From contig NZ_JAEKKT010000175.1 of assembly GCF_019510245.1 (NCBI RefSeq), forward strand, positions 1 to 49,559: a DNA stretch of 49,559 nucleotides, given 5' to 3'. The DNA is from Streptomyces sp. GTDB taxonomy: Bacteria > Actinomycetota > Actinomycetes > Streptomycetales > Streptomycetaceae. Under the pieces are notes generated by a model. The model was not told where the DNA came from, did no database searches, and was given only the letters and a program-made list of their open reading frames with translations. Position 1 is the first letter of the stretch. Every line of letters begins with the position of its first letter. A program made the position numbers and the translations under genes. Below are positions 35,109 to 43,470 of the stretch, in pieces.

Positions 35109-36380
35109 ATGACCGACAGTCCCGCCAGTCCGGCACCCCTCGCCGACCCGCACCTCGTGTACGACCCGCTCGTGGGCGACGGCCCGAAGGACGTGGTGAT
35201 CCTCGGCTCCACCGGATCGATCGGCACCCAGGCCATCGACCTCGTCCTGCGCAACCCCGACCGCTTCCGGGTCACCGCCCTGTCCGCCCACGGCGGCCGG
35301 ATCGCCCTCCTCGCCGAGCAGGCGCACCGGCTGCGGGTGCGCACCGTCGCGGTCGCCCTCGAGGACGTCGTACCGGCCCTGCGCGAGGCGCTGACGGCGC
35401 TCTACGGCCCCGGCGAACCACTCCCCGAGATCCTCGCCGGACCCGACGCGGCCACCCACGCCGCCGCCTCCGACTGCCACACCGTTCTCAACGGCATCAC
35501 CGGCTCCATCGGCCTCGCCCCCACCCTCGCCGCCCTGGAGGCGGGCCACACCCTCGCGCTGGCCAACAAGGAGTCGCTGATCGTCGGCGGACCGCTGGTC
35601 AAGGCGCTGGCCAAGCCCGGCCAGATCATCCCGGTCGACTCCGAGCACGCGGCGCTCTTCCAGTCGCTGGCGGCGGGGACGAGGGCCGACGTCCGGAAAC
35701 TGGTCGTGACCGCCTCCGGCGGCCCCTTCCGCGGCCGCACCAAGGCCGACCTGGCGAACGTCACCGTCGAGGACGCGCTCGCCCACCCCACCTGGGCGAT
35801 GGGACCGGTCATCACGATCAACTCCGCCACCCTGGTCAACAAGGGGCTGGAAGTCATCGAGGCGCACCTCCTCTACGACATTCCCTTCGACCGCATTGAG
35901 GTGGTCGTGCACCCGCAGTCGTATGTCCACTCGATGGTCGAGTTCACGGACGGATCCACGATCGCGCAGGCGACGCCCCCCGACATGCGGGGGCCGATCG
36001 CCATCGGTCTCGGCTGGCCCGAACGGGTCCCGGACGCGGCGCCGGCCTTCGACTGGGGCAAGGCCTCCACCTGGGAGTTCTTCCCGCTGGACAAGGAGGC
36101 CTTCCCGTCCGTGAACCTGGCCCGGCACGTCGGTGAGCTCGCGGGCACCGCCCCGGCGGTGTTCAATGCGGCCAACGAGGAGTGCGTCGAGGCCTTCCGG
36201 GCCGGTCTGCTGCCCTTCAACGGCATCATGGAGACCGTGACCCGGGTGGTCGAGGAGCACGGCACCCCTCGTACGGGAACTTCGCTCACCGTGCCGGACG
36301 TACTCGAAGCGGAGACCTGGGCACGGGTTCGGGCCCGGGAACTGACAGCGCAGAAGGCGACCGCGGAGGCGCGTGCATGA
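35109..36380 (+). CDS. dxr: 1-deoxy-D-xylulose 5-phosphate reductoisomerase
   Basis: A 423-aa enzyme of the MEP isoprenoid pathway converting DXP to MEP with NADPH. The dinucleotide motif is GSTGSIG (residues 33-39). The metal/substrate motif DSEHAALFQ, the loop ASGGPFRGR and NAANEECVEAF near the C-terminus are all present. Length is normal. Its stop overlaps the rseP start by 4 bp (ATGA), so the two are coupled; ispG, also of the MEP pathway, follows. Confidence 0.96.
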   Translation: MTDSPASPAPLADPHLVYDPLVGDGPKDVVILGSTGSIGTQAIDLVLRNPDRFRVTALSAHGGRIALLAEQAHRLRVRTVAVALEDVVPALREALTALYGPGEPLPEILAGPDAATHAAASDCHTVLNGITGSIGLAPTLAALEAGHTLALANKESLIVGGPLVKALAKPGQIIPVDSEHAALFQSLAAGTRADVRKLVVTASGGPFRGRTKADLANVTVEDALAHPTWAMGPVITINSATLVNKGLEVIEAHLLYDIPFDRIEVVVHPQSYVHSMVEFTDGSTIAQATPPDMRGPIAIGLGWPERVPDAAPAFDWGKASTWEFFPLDKEAFPSVNLARHVGELAGTAPAVFNAANEECVEAFRAGLLPFNGIMETVTRVVEEHGTPRTGTSLTVPDVLEAETWARVRARELTAQKATAEARA

Positions 36381-37681
36381 CAGCCCTGATGATGATCCTC
36401 GGCATAGTCGTCTTCGTGATCGGCCTGCTGGTCTCGATCGCCTGGCACGAGCTGGGGCATCTCTCCACAGCCAAGCTCTTCGGCATCCGGGTCCCGCAGT
36501 ACATGGTCGGCTTCGGCCCGACCATCTGGTCGCGGCGCAAGGGCGACACGGAGTACGGCATCAAGGCCGTCCCGCTGGGCGGCTACATCCGCATGATCGG
36601 CATGTTCCCGCCCGGCGCCGACGGCCGGGTCACCGCCCGCTCCACCTCACCCTGGCGCAGCATGATCGAGGACGCCCGCTCGGCCGCCTTCGAGGAGCTC
36701 CAGCCCGGCGACGAGTCCCGCCTCTTCTACACGCGCGCCCCCTGGAAGCGCGTGATCGTGATGTTCGCGGGCCCGTTCATGAACCTGGTCCTCGCGGTGG
36801 CGCTCTTCCTCACCGTCCTCATGGGCTTCGGCATCAGCCAGCAGACCACCACGGTCAGCTCGGTCTCCCAGTGCGTGATCGCGCAGAGCGAGAACCGCGA
36901 CACCTGCAAGAAGACCGACGCCGCCGCCCCGGCCGCCGCCGCGGGCCTGAAGGCCGGCGACAAGATCCTCTCCTTCGACGGCGTCCGCACCGACAGCTGG
37001 AACCAGCTCTCCGACCTGATCCGGTCCACCCCCGGCAAGGAGGTCGCGATCGTCGTCGACCGCAAGGGCCAGGACGTCACCCTGCACGCGAAGATCGCCA
37101 CCAACCAGGTCGCCAAGAAGGACTCCAGCGGCCAGATCGTCCAGGGGCAGTACGTCACCGCCGGCTTCCTCGGATTCAGCGCCGCCACCGGCATCGTCCG
37201 CCAGGACTTCGGCGACTCCCTGACCTGGATGGGCGACCGCGTCGGCGACGCCGTCGACTCCATCGTGAGCCTGCCCGGCAAGATCCCGGCCCTGTGGGAC
37301 GCGGCCTTCGACGGCGCCCCGCGCCAGGCGGACTCCCCGATGGGCGTGGTCGGCGCGGCCCGGGTCGGCGGCGAGATCTTCACCCTGGACATCCCGCCGA
37401 CCGAACAGCTGGCGATGGCCCTGATGCTCGTGGCCGGCTTCAACCTCTCCCTCTTCCTCTTCAACATGCTCCCGCTGCTGCCGCTGGACGGCGGCCACAT
37501 CGCGGGCGCCCTGTGGGAGTCGCTCCGCCGCCACCTGGCCAAGGTCCTGCGCCGCCCGGACCCGGGCCCGTTCGACGTGGCGAAGCTGATGCCGGTGGCC
37601 TACGTGGTGGCTGGAATCTTCGTTTGCTTTACCTTGCTGGTCCTAGTAGCGGATGTAGTCAACCCGGTCAAGATCAGCTGA
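36377..37681 (+). CDS. rseP: Site-2 membrane zinc protease, RseP/M50
   Basis: A 434-aa intramembrane protease. The zinc motif HELGH lies in the first membrane helix (residues 24-28), a PDZ domain covers about 175-255 (AAGLKAGDKILSFDG), and the third zinc ligand is in PLLPLDGGH near the end. It cuts anti-sigma factors and other membrane proteins. The last 24 codons are unusual: 8 of the 17 codons from 37610 to 37660 end in A or T, against a few percent before. A second, synonymous spelling of the last seven codons plus stop lies at 38188-38211, so the 3' end appears rebuilt by an insertion. Confidence 0.93.
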   Translation: MTALMMILGIVVFVIGLLVSIAWHELGHLSTAKLFGIRVPQYMVGFGPTIWSRRKGDTEYGIKAVPLGGYIRMIGMFPPGADGRVTARSTSPWRSMIEDARSAAFEELQPGDESRLFYTRAPWKRVIVMFAGPFMNLVLAVALFLTVLMGFGISQQTTTVSSVSQCVIAQSENRDTCKKTDAAAPAAAAGLKAGDKILSFDGVRTDSWNQLSDLIRSTPGKEVAIVVDRKGQDVTLHAKIATNQVAKKDSSGQIVQGQYVTAGFLGFSAATGIVRQDFGDSLTWMGDRVGDAVDSIVSLPGKIPALWDAAFDGAPRQADSPMGVVGAARVGGEIFTLDIPPTEQLAMALMLVAGFNLSLFLFNMLPLLPLDGGHIAGALWESLRRHLAKVLRRPDPGPFDVAKLMPVAYVVAGIFVCFTLLVLVADVVNPVKIS

Positions 37682-38190
37682 CTAGTGGTCTTTTCTTGTC
37701 GTGATGCAGTGATGTCGCGCCCTTCACCCGTGTAGCCCACACGAGTGAAGGGCGCGAATTACGTTCATGATGTAGGTGCGAACTTCGTACGTTCTTGCTT
37801 GTTCATGGTGAGTCCACGGCGACACCTGTTCCCCCAGGCCCCACGGACAGCCAGTGGGCCCGCATCGAAGCGTCGCTCCGCGCCGAGTACGGGGCGCACC
37901 ACTTCCGGTCGCCGCTGGATCTGCGAGCTGCCCTCACAGGGATGCTCCACCGACTGCGTACCGGGATCCTCTGGAGCGATCTTCCGGCGCGGTTCGGTGA
38001 CCCCGCGAAGGTCCGCCGAAGGCAGCGCACCTGGCTGGCGGACGGTGTGTGGCCGGAGATCGTGAAGCTGCTCGACGAGAACCGCGAGGGCACACCCGTG
38101 GTGAGTCGTGAAGCCGTCCCGGAGGTGGCCGTCCGCACGGCCCTCGATGCCGAGGCTGTCCCCAGCGCCCAAGACGTGCGCGGGACGGTT
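37661..38190 (+). mobile_element. 530-bp insertion at the rseP 3' end
   Basis: Both boundaries carry AACCCGGT (37661-37668 and 38191-38198), and both read N-P-V-K-I-S-stop in the rseP frame, with GTC AAG ATC AGC TGA on the left and GTG AAA ATC TCC TAG on the right. The third-position differences mean the protein end is restored rather than merely duplicated, as with integrative elements that target gene ends. Behind the right copy, 17 bp after the stop, is a strong hairpin that looks like rseP's original terminator. Inside lie a hairpin and a DUF4096-type transposase remnant; no integrase. The exact boundaries are inferred. Confidence 0.6.
37715..37757. terminator. Long two-step hairpin after rseP
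   Basis: A perfect 13-bp outer stem (37715-37727 with 37745-37757), one C-A mismatch, a 5-bp inner stem and a 5-base loop. It lies 34 bp after the rseP stop and inside the inserted segment, so it may be a terminator brought by the element or one of its structured ends. Confidence 0.7.
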
Positions 38191-38211
38191 AACCCGGTGA
38201 AAATCTCCTAG
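37795..38211 (+). CDS. DUF4096/IS5-type transposase N-terminal remnant
   Basis: A 138-aa open frame starting at a rare TTG, with no convincing ribosome site. The middle, DSQWARIEASL ... GMLHRLRTGILWSDLPARFG ... RTWLADGVWPEIVKLL, matches the DNA-binding N-terminal region of IS5/IS1182-like transposases; the DDE catalytic domain is absent. It ends by running in frame into the duplicated N-P-V-K-I-S-stop. It is therefore probably a remnant or a small domesticated protein rather than an active transposase. Confidence 0.55.
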   Translation: MLVHGESTATPVPPGPTDSQWARIEASLRAEYGAHHFRSPLDLRAALTGMLHRLRTGILWSDLPARFGDPAKVRRRQRTWLADGVWPEIVKLLDENREGTPVVSREAVPEVAVRTALDAEAVPSAQDVRGTVNPVKIS

Positions 38212-38227
38212 CCACACAGCGTTCGAG

Positions 38228-38256
38228 GCGGCCCGGAACACTGGGTTCCGGGCCGC
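38228..38256 (+). terminator. Hairpin terminator after the displaced rseP end
   Basis: Perfect 12-bp stem (38228-38239 with 38245-38256) and a 5-base loop followed by TTCCATT. It lies 17 bp after the TAG at 38211, the position expected for rseP's own terminator before the insertion. Confidence 0.8.
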
Positions 38257-38381
38257 TTCCATTGAGTGGGTTTACGGGTGGGGGATGTGCTCGCCCGTGT
38301 GCCGGTGCCGTAATCTCGGAGCCTGGAACCCGCTTACGACGGGACCTGGACCTAGATCCACGACTTGGGGTTGCACAGCAG

Positions 38382-39539
38382 ATGACTGCGATTTCTCTCG
38401 GCATGCCGTCCGTTCCGACCAAGCTCGCCGAGCGCCGGAAGAGCCGGCAGATCCAGGTCGGCTCCGTGGCGGTCGGCGGAGACGCCCCGGTCTCGGTCCA
38501 GTCGATGACCACGACCCGTACGTCCGACATCGGCGCCACCCTCCAGCAGATCGCCGAGCTGACGGCCTCCGGCTGCCAGATCGTGCGGGTGGCATGCCCC
38601 ACCCAGGACGACGCCGACGCGCTCGCCACGATCGCGAAGAAGTCGCAGATTCCCGTCATCGCGGACATCCACTTCCAGCCGAAGTACGTCTTCGCCGCGA
38701 TCGAGGCCGGCTGCGCCGCCGTCCGCGTCAACCCCGGCAACATCAAGCAGTTCGACGACAAGGTCAAGGAGATCGCGGCCGCCGCCAAGGACCACGGCAC
38801 CCCGATCCGTATCGGCGTCAACGCCGGCTCCCTGGACCGCCGGCTGCTCCAGAAGTACGGCAAGGCGACCCCCGAGGCCCTGGTCGAGTCGGCGCTGTGG
38901 GAGGCGTCGCTCTTCGAGGAGCACGACTTCCGGGACATAAAGATCTCCGTCAAGCACAACGACCCGGTCGTGATGATCGAGGCGTACCGGCAGCTGGCCG
39001 CCCAGTGCGACTACCCGCTGCACCTCGGCGTCACCGAGGCCGGCCCGGCCTTCCAGGGCACGATCAAGTCGGCGGTGGCCTTCGGCGCCCTCCTCAGCCA
39101 GGGCATCGGCGACACCATCCGGGTCTCCCTCTCCGCGCCGCCGGTGGAGGAGGTCAAGGTCGGCAACCAGATCCTCGAGTCCCTCAACCTCAAGCAGCGC
39201 GGCCTCGAGATCGTCTCCTGCCCGTCCTGCGGCCGGGCCCAGGTCGACGTCTACAAGCTCGCCGAAGAGGTCACCGCCGGTCTCACCGGCATGGAGGTCC
39301 CGCTCCGCGTCGCCGTCATGGGCTGCGTGGTCAACGGCCCCGGCGAGGCCCGCGAGGCCGACCTCGGCGTCGCCTCCGGCAACGGCAAGGGCCAGATCTT
39401 CGTCAAGGGCGAGGTCATCAAGACGGTCCCCGAGTCGAAGATCGTGGAGACCCTCATCGAGGAGGCCATGAAGCTGGCCGAGCAGATGGAGGCGGAGGGT
39501 TCGGAGTCGGGGGAGCCGTCGGTGTCGGTGGCGGGCTGA
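38382..39539 (+). CDS. ispG: 4-hydroxy-3-methylbut-2-enyl diphosphate synthase
   Basis: A 385-aa iron-sulfur enzyme (GcpE) of the MEP pathway that converts MEcPP to HMBPP. The TIM-barrel half contains VQSMTTTRT, VRVACP and the VNPGNI motif. The C-terminal [4Fe-4S] half has the cysteines in SCPSCGR and MGCVVNGPGEA. ATG 38382 gives the usual N-terminus (MTAISLGMPS), with a GGGG site upstream. With dxr it forms a conserved MEP-pathway cluster, now separated from rseP by the inserted segment. Confidence 0.96.
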   Translation: MTAISLGMPSVPTKLAERRKSRQIQVGSVAVGGDAPVSVQSMTTTRTSDIGATLQQIAELTASGCQIVRVACPTQDDADALATIAKKSQIPVIADIHFQPKYVFAAIEAGCAAVRVNPGNIKQFDDKVKEIAAAAKDHGTPIRIGVNAGSLDRRLLQKYGKATPEALVESALWEASLFEEHDFRDIKISVKHNDPVVMIEAYRQLAAQCDYPLHLGVTEAGPAFQGTIKSAVAFGALLSQGIGDTIRVSLSAPPVEEVKVGNQILESLNLKQRGLEIVSCPSCGRAQVDVYKLAEEVTAGLTGMEVPLRVAVMGCVVNGPGEAREADLGVASGNGKGQIFVKGEVIKTVPESKIVETLIEEAMKLAEQMEAEGSESGEPSVSVAG

Positions 39540-39629
39540 GGCGGTCTTCGGGCGCCGGGGAGGGTATCTCCGCCCCCGCCGCCCCTACCCGTCCCCGTCC
39601 CCAAGAGGCGCAGCCCCTGACGCCCCCGC

Positions 39630-39730
39630 CCAGGGGCTCCGCCCCTGGACCCCGCTCCTCAAACGCCGGAGGGGCTGATTCTTCAGGCCGGCGTCTCAGC
39701 TTCCGCCCTCGAAGGCCGGAGGGGCTGATC
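39630..39730. repeat. Streptomyces intergenic repeats between ispG and the GNAT gene
   Basis: The 371-bp gap 39540-39910 has no gene. It holds a CCAGGGGC/GCCCCTGG hairpin (39630-39648) and two near-identical copies of CCTCRAASGCCGGAGGGGCT at about 39656-39675 and 39707-39726. This REP-like family is common between Streptomyces genes; the hairpin may terminate ispG. Confidence 0.7.
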
Positions 39731-39910
39731 ATGGAGCCCGTCCGGCGATGGAGGACGAGGCCGGAGGCCGAAGCGGGGGTCTCGGGGTGGCAGCCCCCCC
39801 AGGGACGGAAGCCCGGCAGACCACCACTTCACGGACACGGGGCGGCACGGCAAAGCTTCCGCAGGTACAGTGCGGAGATCAGCAGAACCCATCAGCGTGA
39901 GGCCCCGCAC

Positions 39911-40759
39911 GTGTTGACGCAGACCACCTCACGGGTGCTCGAACCGAGTGACCTGGACGCCGCGCTCGCCGTACTCGACCGCGAGCCGGTCACGAACGCC
40001 TTCGTGACCTCGCGGGTCCAGGTGGCCGGCCTCGACCCCTGGCGCCTCGGCGGTGAGATGTGGGGCTGGTACGAGGACGGCATGCTCACGTCCCTCTGCT
40101 ACGCCGGCGCCAACCTGGTCCCGATCTGCGCCACTCCGCGTGCCGTCCGCGCCTTCGCCGACCGGGCCCGCCGGGCCGGCCGCCGCTGCTCCTCGATCGT
40201 CGGCCCCGCCGAGGCCACCGCCCAGCTGTGGCGCCTCCTGGAACCGCACTGGGGCCCGGCCCGCGAGGTGCGCGGCCACCAGCCCCTGATGGTCACCGAC
40301 CGCATGCCCGACGACATCGCCCCTGATCCGTACGTCCGCCGCATCCGCAAGGACGAGATGGAAGCGATCATGCCGGCGTGCGTGGCGATGTTCACCGAGG
40401 AGGTGGGCGTCTCCCCGCTGGCCGGCGACGGCGGCCTGCTCTACCAGGCGAGGGTCGCCGAACTCGTCGGCTCCGGCCGCTCGTTCGCCCGGATCGACGA
40501 CAACGGCAAGGTCGTCTTCAAGGCGGAGATCGGCGCGGCCACGGCCGAGGCCTGCCAGATCCAGGGCGTGTGGGTCGCCCCCGAGTACCGGGGCATGGGC
40601 CTGGCGGCGCCCGGCATGGCAGCGGTCCTGCGCTACGCGCTCGCCGACGTGGCTCCGGTGGTCAGCCTGTACGTCAACGACTTCAACACAGCGGCGAGAA
40701 GGACGTACCTGAGGGTGGGCTTCCAGGAGGTCGGCGCGTTCATGAGCGTGCTGTTCTAG
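39911..40759 (+). CDS. GNAT-family acetyltransferase with DUF4081 domain
   Basis: A 282-aa protein. The N-terminal half (about 1-130) is DUF4081-like (SDLDAALAVLDREPVTNAFVTSRV), and the C-terminal half is a GNAT fold with the acetyl-CoA loop VAPEYRGMGLAAPGM and the YVNDFNTAARRTYLRVGF helix. It transfers an acetyl group to an unknown amine or protein. GTG 39911 follows GAGG at suitable spacing. It is conserved next to ispG in Streptomyces. Confidence 0.88.
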   Translation: MLTQTTSRVLEPSDLDAALAVLDREPVTNAFVTSRVQVAGLDPWRLGGEMWGWYEDGMLTSLCYAGANLVPICATPRAVRAFADRARRAGRRCSSIVGPAEATAQLWRLLEPHWGPAREVRGHQPLMVTDRMPDDIAPDPYVRRIRKDEMEAIMPACVAMFTEEVGVSPLAGDGGLLYQARVAELVGSGRSFARIDDNGKVVFKAEIGAATAEACQIQGVWVAPEYRGMGLAAPGMAAVLRYALADVAPVVSLYVNDFNTAARRTYLRVGFQEVGAFMSVLF

Positions 40760-40892
40760 GCCGTCGTCCGCGTCACGCGCCCCGGCAGGGGCGCGGGGCT
40801 GTGTCCGGTGTCCGGCTCCGCCGCGTGCGCGCGACCGGCCACAACCCACCCGCACCCGGACGGCAACGCTCCGCCCCCTGTACCCTCCCTGC

Positions 40893-41423
40893 ATGGACCT
40901 CGTGATCGGCCCCCTGGACCTCCCCTCCCACGTGGACGAGGCCCTGGCAGTGCAAGCGATCGCCTTCGGCCTGGGTCCCGACGAGGTGGCGGTGCGCCGC
41001 CAGATCGTCCTCCGGCACATGCAGTACCCCGGGGCAAGAGCTCTCGGCGCCACCAGTGGGGGGCGCCTCGTGGGGTTCGTCTACGGCATGCCGAACAGCC
41101 GCGTCCACTGGTGGTCCACCGTCGTGGAGCCCTACCTCCGCGCCCAGGACAAGGCCGACTGGCTCGACGACTCCTTCGTGATCACCGAGCTGCACGTGCA
41201 CCCCCACCACCAGAACCGCGGCATCGGCCGCCGCCTGATCACGCTCATCACCGACAGCGCCACCGAGCCCCGCTCGATCCTCTCCGCGATCGACACCGAC
41301 AGCCCGGCGCGCGGTCTCTACCACTCCCTCGGCTACGTCGACCTGGCCCGCCAGGTGCATTTCCCCAGCGCCCCGAAGCCGTACGCGGTGATGGGCGCCC
41401 CCCTGCCGCTGCGCCGTAAGTGA
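40893..41423 (+). CDS. GNAT-family N-acetyltransferase
   Basis: A 176-aa single-domain acetyltransferase. The acetyl-CoA binding motif A is VHPHHQNRGIGRRLI, followed by ARGLYHSLGYVDL (motif B). It lies 134 bp after the previous GNAT gene and 88 bp before proS, all on the plus strand. The substrate is unknown. Confidence 0.9.
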   Translation: MDLVIGPLDLPSHVDEALAVQAIAFGLGPDEVAVRRQIVLRHMQYPGARALGATSGGRLVGFVYGMPNSRVHWWSTVVEPYLRAQDKADWLDDSFVITELHVHPHHQNRGIGRRLITLITDSATEPRSILSAIDTDSPARGLYHSLGYVDLARQVHFPSAPKPYAVMGAPLPLRRK

Positions 41424-41510
41424 GCCGTCGCCGCAAACCGATTTCCACCGGCACAGCGTGCCCGGCTAACCTCCTAGCCATCACCCTTTTCCGGCAGGAG
41501 TACGAGAACC

Positions 41511-43217
41511 ATGGCGAACGCACCGGTCCAACGCATGTCCCAGTTGATGGCGAAGACGCTGCGTGACGACCCGGCGGACGCCGAGGTCCTCAGCCACAAG
41601 CTCCTCGTGCGCGCGGGCTACGTCCGCCGCACGGCGGCCGGCATCTGGTCCTGGCTGCCGCTCGGTCTGAGGGTCCTGTCCAACATCGAGCGGATCGTCC
41701 GCGAGGAGATGGACGCGATCGGCGCCCAGGAGGTGCTGCTCCCGGCCCTCCTGCCCCGGGAGCCGTACGAGGCGACCGGCCGCTGGGACGAGTACGGCCA
41801 GGAGCTGTTCCGCCTCCAGGACCGCAAGGGCGGCGACTACCTCCTCGGCCCGACCCACGAGGAGATCTTCACCCTCCTGGTGAAAGACCAGGCGTCCTCC
41901 TACAAGGACCTGCCGGTCATCCTCTACCAGATCCAGAACAAGTACCGGGACGAGGCCCGCCCGCGCGCCGGCATCCTGCGCGGCCGCGAGTTCCTCATGA
42001 AGGACTCCTACTCCTTCGACCTGGACGAGGACGGCCTCGCCACGTCGTACGCCCTGCACCGCGAGGCCTACCGGCGGATCTTCGAGCGCCTCGGCCTCGA
42101 CTACCGCATCGTCGCCGCCACCGCCGGCGCCATGGGCGGCTCGAAGTCGGAGGAGTTCCTGGCCCCGGCCGAGGCCGGCGAGGACACCTTCGCCGACTGC
42201 CCGAACTGCGACTTCGCGGCCAACACCGAGGCGATCACCTACGGGCTGAAGCAGGTGGACGCGTCCGGCGTGCCCGCGCTCGAGGAGATCCCGACCCCGG
42301 ACACCCCGACCATCGAGACCCTCGCCGCGCACCTCGGTGTCCAGGCCTCCGCCACCCTGAAGAACCTCCTGGTGAAGGTCGACGGCGAGATCGTGGCCGT
42401 CGGCGTGCCGGGCGACCGCGAGGTCGACATGGGCAAGGTCGAGGAGCACTTCGCCCCGGCCGCCGTCGAGCTGGTCACCGAGTCCGACTTCGCCGGCCGT
42501 CCCGACCTGGTCCGCGGCTACGTCGGCCCGCAGGGCCTGGGCGAGAAGCTGAAGTACATCGCCGACCCGCGGGTGGCCCCGGGCACCGCCTGGATCACCG
42601 GCGCCAACAAGGCGGGCACGCACGCCAAGAACGTGGTGGCCGGGCGTGACTTCGAGGTCGACGAGTACGTCGACGTCGTGGTGGTGCTGGAGGGCGACCC
42701 CTGCCCCAAGTGCGGCACCGGCCTGAAGCTGGACCGCGCCATCGAGATCGGCCACATCTTCCAGCTCGGCCAGAAGTACACCAACGCCCTCAAGCTCGAC
42801 GTCCTCGGCCAGAACGGCAAGCCGGTCCGCGTGACGATGGGCTCCTACGGCATCGGCGTCTCCCGCGCCGTCGCCGCCCTGGCCGAGCAGACCGCCGACG
42901 AGAAGGGCCTGGTCTGGTCGCGTGAGGTCGCCCCGGCCGACGTGCACGTCGTCGCGGCCGGCAAGGCCCTGCAGACCGAACTCGCCCTGGACGTCTCGGA
43001 GAAGCTGCGGGCGGCCGGGCTGCGTGTCCTGGTCGACGACCGGGCCGGGGTCTCCCCGGGCGTGAAGTTCACCGACGCCGAACTCATCGGCGTACCGCAG
43101 ATCCTGGTCGCGGGCCGCCGCTCGGGCGAGGGCGTCCTCGAGCTCAAGGACCGCAGGACGGGCGAGCGCGAGGAGCTGACGGTGGACGAGGCGATCGCCC
43201 GCCTGACCGCCAACTGA
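41511..43217 (+). CDS. proS: Prolyl-tRNA synthetase, bacterial type with editing domain
   Basis: A 568-aa class II synthetase. The class II motifs are visible: motif 2 FRLQD ... GPTHEEIFTLL and RDEARPRAGILRGREFLMKDSYSF, and motif 3 GSYGIGVSRAVAAL. The YbaK-like editing insert that clears mis-charged alanine lies at about 225-385, and the anticodon-binding domain is C-terminal (VHVVAAGK onward). Length is typical. A strong terminator follows 17 bp after the stop. Confidence 0.96.
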   Translation: MANAPVQRMSQLMAKTLRDDPADAEVLSHKLLVRAGYVRRTAAGIWSWLPLGLRVLSNIERIVREEMDAIGAQEVLLPALLPREPYEATGRWDEYGQELFRLQDRKGGDYLLGPTHEEIFTLLVKDQASSYKDLPVILYQIQNKYRDEARPRAGILRGREFLMKDSYSFDLDEDGLATSYALHREAYRRIFERLGLDYRIVAATAGAMGGSKSEEFLAPAEAGEDTFADCPNCDFAANTEAITYGLKQVDASGVPALEEIPTPDTPTIETLAAHLGVQASATLKNLLVKVDGEIVAVGVPGDREVDMGKVEEHFAPAAVELVTESDFAGRPDLVRGYVGPQGLGEKLKYIADPRVAPGTAWITGANKAGTHAKNVVAGRDFEVDEYVDVVVVLEGDPCPKCGTGLKLDRAIEIGHIFQLGQKYTNALKLDVLGQNGKPVRVTMGSYGIGVSRAVAALAEQTADEKGLVWSREVAPADVHVVAAGKALQTELALDVSEKLRAAGLRVLVDDRAGVSPGVKFTDAELIGVPQILVAGRRSGEGVLELKDRRTGEREELTVDEAIARLTAN

Positions 43218-43234
43218 GCCTCAACTCCCGCGTG

Positions 43235-43265
43235 GACGGCCGCCGGTGACCCACCGGCGGCCGTC
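43235..43265 (+). terminator. Terminator of proS
   Basis: Perfect 14-bp stem (43235-43248 with 43252-43265) and a 3-base loop, directly after proS. Confidence 0.9.
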
Positions 43266-43470
43266 GTCGTCCGCCGCCACGGATCTTCAGCAGGCTCTTG
43301 CCAGGAACCTCAGGGCTTCAGCCATGGGAGGAGTCGCATCCTCGTGGTCGCGAAGCGCCCGGGTGCCGTGTCCGGCGGAGCCGGTGCTGCGTCCATCCGG
43401 TGGCGGGTTCACTCGGTCGAGTGACGCATGGTGAACATGCAATGGGCAGTCGCACGCGTGTGTAGGTTCG

